A stretch of DNA of 64,000 nt, from the NCBI RefSeq assembly GCF_964355755.1, contig NC_092670.1:1637001-1701000 (forward strand), read 5' to 3'. Below, piece by piece: positions 1 to 12,000 of the stretch. Positions within the stretch are counted from its first letter, which is position 1; each line of letters opens with the position of its first letter. The stretch is from Antedon mediterranea. Lineage: Eukaryota; Echinodermata; Crinoidea; Comatulida; Antedonidae. Position numbers and translations under genes: made by a program. The notes under the pieces are model-generated. The model saw only the letters and a program-made list of their open reading frames with translations. It was not told the DNA's origin and made no database searches.

Positions 1-3000
1 AAAAAACTGGAAGTAGAGTTGTCAATGAGAAGGATAACATCAGATACGCCCTCAATTAACGTCACGTTTAGAAACGCATGGGCAGCAGGAAAAGAATGAT
101 GATTAGACGCGCTAATAATCACCAAGTAAGAACCAAGATTCTGAAAGCTGTACGAGTAAGAACTTTGATTCACAAAATACACATCAAACAAAGTAAAAGA
201 CCATACGTATTGAATATCTGTTCCACTGTCTACCTTTGCATGAAAGGTGATCATTTCATTAGTTGGTAGTGTTGGAGCTGTTGGCCAATCAACTTCCAAT
301 TGTAAATTACTAATAGGTTCAATACTTCTGACCACAATATCTTTCATCAATGTAACATCACCAGCCACGGCAGATAATTTCACATTGTAGCTACCAGGTT
401 TGTCAAAAGCGTACGACACATTTTGTCCAGTTTTAATGGCCGACAATAATGTGGACACATGTTCAAATGTCCATTCAATCTGATTGGTCGTTACACCAGA
501 CACCACGGCATAAAATGTATAACTTCTGCTAACTTCAGCACAATTCATACTTGCCAGGTCTGAAATAATATCCAGATCTGCTACATAAATAGTTATATTT
601 GCTTGTTTAGTACTGACACTATTACACGCTTCTAAGAAGACTTCATAAATCCCAGTTTCGCTAAAAGAATGTGAAATAAATGAAGTATCATATATTTCAG
701 TACACGTTTCACAGCTCCATAAATATTGCACATCACTACCTGAAGAAAAAGCTGCTTCTAATCGAACAACCTCATTGGTTGCTATGGTCGTCGAGTTGCT
801 AAGAATCTTAAGATTCAAAATAGGCGCCTGTGCCTCTATACAAAAATATTTACTTAAGCTACTTATAGAGTTGAAAAAGGTAACATTTATACAATAAATT
901 CCTATACTTTGAAAAGAAAACGTTACATTGTTGGTATCAGCTGCATTTGTAAAATTAGTTGTCCATTGAAAGTGTGTGGGAATTCCATGTTGCACGTAAG
1001 CCGAGAATATACAATTATTTGCAAGTGAGCAAAATATTTCAGTAAAGTCTTGAAAACAATTATGTTGAATTTCCAAGCCTTGGAGTCTTTCTATAATGGA
1101 AACGTTTGAATAAATCTGAACTTGATTGAAAAAGTTTTGTATAACCACGTCCATGGTAAAACTGCCTGGTTCGGTGAATGTGTAATTAAATGACAATTCT
1201 GGTGCCAACACCAGATTCCTGGTATCGTTATTCCAATAGAACTCATAGTTTGAGCCGCTTATAAAATTTAATGTGAATAGTGTTTCTTGACCGAGTAATG
1301 TAGGTCCATTGTTTTGTAGTGTTATACCAGATAGAGGCTCTTGTACGCACACTAATTTACTTTTGTTTTGTGATATACTATCACTAACTACAAAAGCTGT
1401 GACAGTAAATGGTCCAGGCATATGATATGCATGACTTACTGACGTATTTGAAGTTTTTAAATCTGTATCGTCCCCAAATATCCAATTAACGTCAAATTGG
1501 ATATCTGCAGCTGCTGATACAACAGCGTTGAAATAAACCGACTGATGCACTGGTGTACAATCAGGCAACAAAATATCTTGAAAAACTAATGATCCACTAC
1601 GTAGAGAATGCACAGCATTTAAAAAACAAGAATCATATCGGACGGAAACATTTACAATAAATACATCTTTGGTAAGAAATGAGTGGTCTTTAAATAATGT
1701 AGTCTCTGTAGACTGTAGAGTAAAGTTTGTTACTTCAGAAGCACCATTATCTCCAAAATCCCAAGTAACTGTTATAAACTTTCCAATGGTACCTATTAAA
1801 CTCAGCATAAATTCAGTATCTTGTTCAATAAGAACAAACTTGGGTGCAACGGTGAAAACTAACTTCCAAGGAGTTTCTTTCACAGTCACATTAAATGTTT
1901 CTATGATATCTGATGCCACAACAGACACATTATGAACTCCTTCCGTTTCAAACGTGTATCTTATCTCGGAAACATTCTGTTGTTGATTTTTCCCATCAAC
2001 AGTCCACTGGAAAAAGTGGAGACAGTTGCTGGAAACAGCAGAGAATGTAATCTCACAATCTTTGTAAATTTCCAATAAACCTGGTTGAGAAGATAACATA
2101 ATGTGTGCGTCTTCGTCGACCACTTGCAGCGTTTGATTAATGTTCTTAATGTCAATTCTGTTATACGCTGTAAGATTGATTATGTACGTCTTACATGATT
2201 GGAAGACAAATTGGAATATTGCAACAGATTTTCCTGAGTTGTTTGTCAGTTCGTTACAAACTGAAAAGTCTGATGTTTCAATGTTTGCTGGACATTCTGT
2301 CACAAACCAACACTGTCCAGTTGTATTGTCAACTGTGGAAGTTAAGGTCCAATTTAAAACTACATTCGTTCCTGCCATTACAAAGGCCAAAAGTGTCACT
2401 TCTCCAGATGGAACATTTACATTTATAAGCTGCAAGTCTTTAATCGGTTCTTCCACAGTAACATTACAATGCAGAGATTGATGGCTAATTGGATTCCTAA
2501 GGTCAGCTTTATAAGAGATAATTCCTGCAGTTAAAGTGTCCAATTCAGGTGATTTAATAATTTGAGAAAGAGAGTATAGAACTCGAATCAAACATTTATT
2601 TGTTCTTTCTTCGTGACTTGGTAGAAACTCTCCAACTGCCAACCACTGGTGAGTGTTGGTCTGATAAATAATGTCTGTAGCTCCTTCTTCTGCACACTCA
2701 ATGACTGTGCCATTCTGTTGGAATCCAATGACATCATACTTTTTAACTTTGATCTCATTTTGTGGAAGAACCTGATGTAGAGAGCTTGGAGATACTGTTG
2801 ATGCAACAATTGTTTCTGATATTAGCTGAAACTGTGGTATCATAAAATTGGGGAATTCAATACAAACAAAGGTGGATGGACATGAACCACAGCCGTCTGC
2901 AAAACATAACAAACTTTCATTGTCAATAGTAATAAGAATAAAATTATATGAATACATTTTTTCATCTTCAGAAAAATATAAAGTAAAAATGGTATGGTAT

Positions 3001-6000
3001 GTGCAATGTTTAAATAAAAAAGAAATAAGGGTACCAAGAAACGAGGAATATAAAAGAGACTGCAGATTACATAAAAGAAAATTTGTTTTTCTTAAATAGC
3101 CTTTTATCCTTATACTGAAGGACTAGTAAAATCAAAACGGTAAATACAGTATCTTGGAGACTTACCAGGTGGAAATAAGATTTGATTATCACCACATACG
3201 GGTCTATACACCTGCATATGCAAATGAGCCATATTAGCAGATTCAACAGTTACAAACTCCCATGCTGCTAAACTAGCATCATCCTGGAAGTACTGTTTGG
3301 GTAATAACACCACTGTTTGTGTCGAAGTAGAAGTTGTAGTGGTTTTAGTATCAAGAGATGAGAAAGATGGATAATATCCCAGTAGGTTTGTTCCAAGTAC
3401 ATACGCTGGAGTATCAACTGAAAAAAATGGTAGATAAATATATAATTAGTGATTTAAAAAATAATTGTGATACCACTTGCGTACCCTTACACACACCTAT
3501 CTTGCTTGTATTTTGTAAACGATATATTTTATCTGTATTTTACCAAATTTTAACCTTTTTAATTCTTACTTTTGCATTTTTATGTGAGTTTTTAACTTTG
3601 AACAAATGAAAATAATTTCAAACCATGTACTATATTATACTGTGTTTAACCATGAATAAATAAAACGAACCATTAAATGGAATGTTTGTTTCAAAAGACA
3701 CGATGTGAAATTATTTAACTGTAGGCCTGAATTGTTTGATCTAATCCTCATAAGGCCTTGACTACACTATGATCAAACTGACAAAAAAATGTGAAGTGCA
3801 CATATACAGTATGGACATGATGTCATATCACTACCATATTTGAGCATATATCACTGCCATATTTGTGCATATCACCCCCATAATTGTGCATATCACCACC
3901 ATATTTGTGCATATCACCCCCATATTTGTGCAAATCACTACCATATTTGGGCACATCACTCTTTTTTTTTAATCAAACTAGTTTGATAGTGTAGACAGAG
4001 CTTTACAAATTTCACAATGTTTATATCTGTGTATTTTGAGGAGTGATCAAACAGTGGAGATGGCACACCAGTGTTTGTTTTGGTTTCTTAGCAAGCATAG
4101 TGTGGGCATTATGAATACATTCAGTGCTTGATTGTACTGTACTTGTTCATCTGGTATGTAATTACTAAAATAACTAAAACTTTTTTATCATCAAAGGTCT
4201 TTTTTTTTTTTAATTTAATTGGTTTGATCAATATCAATATCAAATTTCCAAGTGGTTAATTCCAACAAGGTGTTATAAACCTGTTCAAGACATTTAAATC
4301 AATTTATTTAATAACAATTGGTTGATAAAAAAAAATTCATTCATGCATCAGTGGGAAATTACTTCCACTTATTTTCATTTGTATATAAAAATTAACATTA
4401 ATTTTGATACAGTACTCTGTAATCACAATTGTTAATGACTTTGTTTATGATAGTTCATGAATACATTATTTGTAAAGAAAAATTGAATCATCACCTGTTT
4501 CTGAATAATCTGCCGGAGTCCACTTGGTTTCAACTTCATTCCCTTTGGTGATGGTCAATTCCACCAACTGGTCTGCAGTGGACATCACAACTGGACATGT
4601 GAGGTAGCCATTGGCTGGAAGCAGTAGTTGCACTTCAACCATACTGGTTGTATTTACCCCCTCTATGTTCATCATCGCCTTGATTGTATATTTCCCCGGT
4701 AGCCCGTACTTGTAAGAAATTTGAGATGGGCCAGTGAACACTTGCCCATCGCCCATTTCCCAAAATAAGCTTGTTGACATTGTGATAAATATAAATGCAG
4801 TTACATCAACCACTTCATGGATATTATTATACTTGTTCACCTCAAGTGTTACGTTATAAATGGAAAAAGCGCCCTCTACTATAGTCATCTTGCATGTACT
4901 ATCCAGGTTAGTACATGCATCGGTACAATCAGTGTCACTTATAGTGCCATCAATGCTACCGCAGATACAAGTGGTGGTTCCATAGAGGGCAGCATACACA
5001 TAGCTCTCATCATGGCAGAAGTTTGCACACCGTTCTGTGTCATAACCATTATCATTGTCCCAAAGGTTATACAAGACTGTTTTTGATTGGTCATTCAATA
5101 GAACACAACTCATCAAGTTTTTAACTGTAAAAGCAAACATGTATAAAAAGTTAACTACATACGATAAGTGTATGCTCATTTATAAGTGTACGCTCATTTA
5201 AAAGTGTATGCTCATTTATAAGTGTACGCTCATTTATAAGTGTATGCTCATTTAAAGTGTATGCTCATTTATAAGTGTACGCTCATTTATAAGTGTATGC
5301 TCATTTATAAGTGTACGCTCATTTATAAGTGTATGCTCATTTATAAGTGTACGCTCATTTATAAGTGTATGCTCATTTATAAGTGTACGCTCATTTATAA
5401 GTGTATGCTCATTTATAAGTGTACGCTCATTTATAAGTGTACGCTCATTTATAAGTGTATGCTCATTTATAAGTGTACGCTCATTTATAAGTGTATGCTC
5501 ATTTATAAGTGTATGCTCATTTATAAGTGTACGTTCATTTATAAGTGTATGCTCATTTATAAGTGTACGCTCATTTATAAGTGTATGCTCATTTATAAGT
5601 GTACGCTCATTCATAAGTGTATGCTCATTTATAAGTGTATGCTCATTTATGTCTTTGATCACTTACTGCTGGAATTGGCGCATTACAAATTCATATTTCC
5701 ATCTAAAAAATGCACACCCAATCAGAATTCAGGAATGTTTAATTAAAACAAAATTTAAAAAAATAGAAAACAGATTTTACTCACCAAAATCAACGTATAT
5801 TAGTAGTTGGTTTTTCAAGTGTTCTGGTTTTTCACAAGTGATACCTTCATAGTCAATTGTAATATTGTTGTTTTGCTTTTGGTCTATCAGCCAATCTTGA
5901 AGCCAGATCAAATCAGCATTGCAAACCCATTTATTGCTGGACAGCGTCCTTTAATGATGGAAAAAACACATCAAACTTGGCCAGTGTACAGATATAGAAA

Positions 6001-9000
6001 CAGCAGCTACAGTACAGTATGTTGATTTTGGTGTCAGCTACATTAGGTATCTAGATGGTCTAGAGGTATTATACAAACAAGATAGTCCCTGCCCTATTCT
6101 CACTGTATACCATAGAGGTATTATACAAACTAGATAGTCCCTGCCCTATTCTCACTGTATACCATAGAGGTATTATACAAACTAGATAGTCCCTGCCCTA
6201 TTCTCACTGTATACCATAGAGGTATTATACAAACTAGATAGTCCCTGCCCTATTCTCACTGTATACCATAGAGGTATTATACAAACAAGATAGTCCCTGC
6301 CCTATTCTCACTGTATACCATAGAGGTATTATACAAACTAGATAGTCCCTGCCCTATTCTCACTGTATACCATAGAGGTATTATACAAACTAGATAGTCC
6401 CTGCCCTATTCTCACTGTATACCATAGAGGTATTATACAAACTAGATAGTCCCTGCCCTATTCTCACTGTATACCATAGAGGTATTATACAAACAAGATT
6501 GTCCCTGCCCTATTCTCACTGTATACCATAGAGGTATTATACAAACTAGAGAGTCCCTGCCCTATTCTCACTGTATACCATAGAGGTATTATACAAACTA
6601 GATAGTCCCTGCCCTATTCTCACTGTATACCATAGAGGTATTATACAAACAAGATAGTCCCTGCCCTATTCTCACTGTATACCATAGAGGTATTATACAA
6701 ACTAGAGAGTCCCTGCCCTATTCTCACTGTATACCATAGAGGTATTATACAAACTAGATAGTCCCTGCCCTATTCTCACTGTATACCATAGAGGTATTAT
6801 ACAAACAAGAGAGTCCCTGCCCTATTCTCACTGTATACCATAGAGGTATTATACAAACAAGATAGTCCCTGCCCTATTCTCACTGTATACCATAGAGGTA
6901 TTATACAAACTAGAGAGTCCCTGCCCTATTCTCACTGTATACCATAGAGGTATTATACCAACTAGATAGTCCCTGCCCTATTCTCACTGTATACCATAGA
7001 GGTATTATACAAACTAGAGAGTCCCTGCCCTATTCTCACTGTATACCATAGAGGTATTATACAAACAAGATAGTCCCTGCCCTATTCTCACTGTATACCA
7101 TAGAGGTATTATACAAACTAGATAGTCCCTGCCCTATTCTCACTGTATACCATAGAGGTATTATACCAACTAGATAGTCCCTGCCCTATTCTCACTGTAT
7201 ACCATAGAGGTATTATACAAACTAGAGAGTCCCTGCCCTATTCTCACTGTATACCATAGAGGTATTATACAAACAAGATAGTCCCTGCCCTATTCTCACT
7301 GTATACCATAGAGGTATTATACAAACAAGATAGTCCCTGCCCTATTCTCACTGTATACCATAGAGGTATTATACCAACTAGATAGTCCCTGCCCTATTCT
7401 CACTGTATACCACAGAGGTATTATACAAACAAGATAGTCCCTGCCCTATTCTCACTGTATACCATAGAGGTATTATACCAACTAGATAGTCCCTGCCCTA
7501 TTCTCACTGTATACCATAGAGGTATTATACCAACTAGATAGTCCCTGCCCTATTCTCACTGTATACCATAGAGGTATTATACAAACAAGATAGTCCCTGC
7601 CCTATTCTCACTGTATACCATAGAGGTATTATTCAAACAAGATAGTCCCTGCCCTATTCTCACTGTATACCATAGAGGTATTATACAAACTAGATAGTCC
7701 CTGCCCTATTCTCACTGTTTACCATAGAGGTATTATTCAAACAAGATAGTCCCTGCCTTATTCTCACTGTATACCATAGAGGTATTATACAAACAAGATA
7801 GTCCCTGCCCTATTCTCACTGTATACCATAGGTAATATACAAACTAGAGAGTCCCTGCTCAGTTCTCCTCACTTTTTAATTGCATAAAATGAATTAAATG
7901 ATACTCACAAAGATTTTAAAGAAGTAAAATTTGAAAGACAGTCTGTAGGTAGATTGGTAATATAATTATTGCTTAAATTTCTGAAAACAAATTGAAACAA
8001 AACATTTTTTAAGGAAAAAGCAAAGTTTGAAATACTTCTATCATAAAAATCTCTTCTAAACTCTCAAATACTAAGTGTTTGTACCACTTTTACACTAAAC
8101 ACTGAGTGTGATTAAAATCATAAGAAACACCATGTTATTGTTACGTTATCTACTAGAAACACTAGAGAGATCCCATCCAAATCAGTCCTGCATTACCATT
8201 AGTTTTTTAACAAAAAAAGCTTATATTGATGTTGTTTTATGATAACACAGATTTTGACACTTGATTTAAATTAATTTACAGCAAACAAAACACCAGTGTT
8301 GATGACTGATGCAAACTTTTGAGCAGGGAGGTCTAAAATAAATAAATAATAAATTATTTTATACCTCCTCCCTGTTTGGAGTGTCTCCAGATTTGTTTGG
8401 CAGTGTGAAATAACTGAATTAAAAATTGACATAGAATTTGGCTTAGTTGACATCAGCTCTTTCAGGTCAATAGACAAGTCTGGCAAAGCACAAACATTTT
8501 TAGTAAACACACTTTTTAAATAAATCGTAAAAAATATAAATGTTTTTATTGTATCTTTTGCCTATGTATCTGGATAATGAAGTGTTTCTTCAAAATACCA
8601 GACTAAACATTTTGGCAAATTTAAGCCTAATAAAGGTAAAATTAGCAATTGAAGTGACAGTGCCTATCAGTGAAAACTCATATTTATTTATATTATATTA
8701 TATTTAAAAAAAATTATTATCAAGTTATAAGCATTAATTTTTTTTTTCATTTATTAAATTATGCATATTAAATTGCCATGGATCAGTGGCGGATCCAGGA
8801 TTTCTCCAGGTGGGGAGGGGGGGGGGGAAGATGCAGGGCCTTAAAGTAGTTATATGAAGTGCTGAATTTTATTTGATGTCCTATTTTTTTGCATTTAAAA
8901 GCCGGGTGGGCTAAGGATAACCAAAATGTCAATTGATTATTTGGTGCAAGTCATCCAAGGATGAGCAAATAGACATACATGTGTACATCATATTAAGTAC

Positions 9001-12000
9001 ACATCTTTCTTTGATGCAAATGATAACACCACTTCAACATTCATGTAATGCAATAGAAACAGGCATCTTGGCAATATTTGTGTAGACAAAACACAAACTG
9101 ACAAATCACATTCCTAAGCCCTCTTACAAACAACCATTAACAACGCTTCGTGGTCAGGAATTCCATAAAATTGTCAATGCCTACAGTAGTAGATTATGTC
9201 AACAATCATTTTAAATTTTATTTTTTAATATAAACAAACTTAATTTGAAGTAACAGAAAGATTCTTCACACAATTTAATTTAAGAAGATCTCTCTTGTCT
9301 AGAAGATGTTGGTTGATCTCTTACAACTATAGCATTCACTTGATATTATTTAAATTCAAACACATAGAGAACCTAGTAAGAAGATCTCTTCCCTGTTGAA
9401 ATTGTTCACTCTTAACAGTTACTATTGTACAGTACAACAGGTACTGTATTGTAGTTATGCTTTAATAATTCCAATTTCAAAATAAATCACAATTTTGCAA
9501 AACTAGTCATCCATAATACTAATGTTAGTACTGGTGTAAAATACTTTCACAAAAACAATTTGGTTTAAAATACTGTATTAACTATTAATAAATACTGTTT
9601 TTATAGTACTAGTAAATGTACAGTATTATTACTAATAAATACTGTATGTACTAATAGTGTATTATTACTAATAAATACTGTATGTACTAATAGTGTATTA
9701 TTTCTAATAAATACTGTATGTACTAATAGTGTATTATTACTAATAAATACTGTATGTACTAATAGTGTATTATTTCTAATAAATACTGTATGTACTAATA
9801 GTGTATTATTACTAATAAATACTGTATTAGTACTAATAGTGTATTATTACTAATAAATACTGTATGTACTAATAGTGTATTATTACTAATAAATACTGTA
9901 TAAGTACTAATAGTGTATTATTACTAATAAATACTGTATTAGAACTAATAGTGTATTATTACTAATAAATACTGTATGTACTAATAGTGTATTATTACTA
10001 ATAAATACTGTATAAGTACTAATAGTGTATTATTACTAATAAATACTGTATAAGTACTAATAGTGTATTATTACTAATAAATACTGTATAAGTACTAATA
10101 GTGTATTATTACTAATAAATACTGTATAAGTACTAATAGTGTATTATTACTAATAAATACTGTATAAGTACTAATAGTGTATTATTACTAATAAATACTG
10201 TATTAGTACTATTAAATAACTGTATATGTACTAATAGTATATTATTACTAATAAATACTGTATTAGTACTTATAAATACTGTATATGTACTAATAGTGTA
10301 TTAGTACTAATAATTCCAATTTTAAATTCAAAATAAATAGTGTATTAGTACTATAAATACTGTATACTGTATGTACTAATAGTGTATTATTACTAATAAA
10401 TACTGTATTAGTACTTACTAGATGGTACGCGAGTGAAGCGAGCCATCTAGGTCGTGCCCACAGTTGGTTCTCGAATACATAATAATTTCAGCGTTAAAAA
10501 ACTGGCGATTTCAAATGTACGTACCGCAGGACAATACATGTCGTGTACAGGAACGAATAAATAGACACTGTGATTTATGTACTCAACTAAAATTAGCACC
10601 CTATTACTTCCGAAAGAGAAACTTGTCACAAAATAAGACCAATTGTTTAAGTCAAATTTAAACAAACTTAATTTGTGTTTTGTATGTAACATTAGGGTTG
10701 AGGGATGGGGAAGAGGATGGGTGCAAAGAGGAACAATGTTAAAATATATTCTTTATCCATTTAGTAACGAAATATTAATTGCTTTCATGTTTTACAAATA
10801 GTATACCACTAAACACAGTAAAACATTGCGATGTAATACTTTGTTGAAACTATCACCGTCCTAGTCGATTGAAATAGTACAGCACATGTAACGATACATC
10901 ACTACGACGTGTATATGTTTATAATATAATGTAAAACAATTTGTGAAAACCACCTCTATTCGGGGAAAATCATAAATTCGATTTAATCGTCAATAAATAT
11001 TAAATTATCTAACTCAACTTAATTAGTAGGCCTAATGGTTTTCAATTGTTTCTTAGAGCCAATTTATACTTAAGTTGGTTCCTACCCTACCCACCAAAGT
11101 TGTTCTGCGTTTAGGGCATGTGATGTACCGTAGGCCTATTCTCTACTGGTTTTACAACGCTACTCATGCCAGTGAGGGAAAGGTGATGATGTGGGTGGTT
11201 TAACTGCAATAATAAAGATTTGTACATAATATACGGCGAGTGAAAACGCTAGCTCATTATCCGTTTAAAAAAAAATTATATCCAACCTCTGCAGCACAGA
11301 TTGAAAACAAAAATGGATCGAATTTCGAGTATACAGTGCTGTACTTGCCTTTACGACGCCTGAGGGAATAGACACTTGTGAAACAGAGATTGGAATGTTC
11401 CATTCATCGCAAATCAATACATTAGTATAATCGTATATTAAATCTATCAAAATAGTATTTTTTTTAAGAAAATCGGCCTGTCTTCAACATTATGATGCTG
11501 TACTCTAGCTGTTCAACCAGTTTTCAGCTATTAAAAACAATTATCGTAGGAGGAGATAGGAAAATGCGAAGCCTCCTCGTATTTTTGTGGCGGGTATTTT
11601 TCAAGATGGACATCCATTAGACAGTGTATACCACGATCGGAAAACACCCCTATTTGGGGCAAATCGTTGAACCTAAATTCGTTTTAATCGTCAATAACTA
11701 ATTACCTAACTCAATTCAATTATTAAACAGGGTTACATCAGATGGTTAAAATCAGTACCGAAAGTACGAACCAACTTTATATACCATCGAGTAGAAATTC
11801 TAGAAATAAACCGAGATTTACCGAATTTTGCCCTTACGTAAATTTATATATAGATAAATACTGTATATGTACTAATAGTGTATTAGTACTAATAATTCCA
11901 AATTCAAATTCAAAATAAATAGTGTATTATTAGTACTATAAAATACTATATTAGTACTAATAGTGTATTATTACTAATAAATACTGTATTAGTACTTATA

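Larger units (their letters stand above)
3418..4494. other. PKD1 intron with MITE and dispersed repeat
   Basis: This 1.08-kb intron separates the WSC/PKD exon from the next exon. It holds a short inverted-repeat element with an internal minisatellite (3752-4005) and one copy of an 86-bp dispersed repeat (4233-4318). In the related vertebrate gene a C-type lectin module is encoded in this interval; I see no cysteine- and tryptophan-rich exon here on either strand. Confidence 0.7.

Noticed and set aside
5240-5746. Long repetitive ORFs on both strands (MLIYKC-type and NEHTLI-type)
   Set aside because: Pure translation of the 18-bp minisatellite; the period is a multiple of three so no stops arise. 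No splice or start context.
8271-8510. Possible extra leucine-rich-repeat exon of the polycystin gene
   Set aside because: Leucines are present, but it lacks the LxxLxLxxN pattern and a phase-2 exon border; the flanking exons already join in phase without it.
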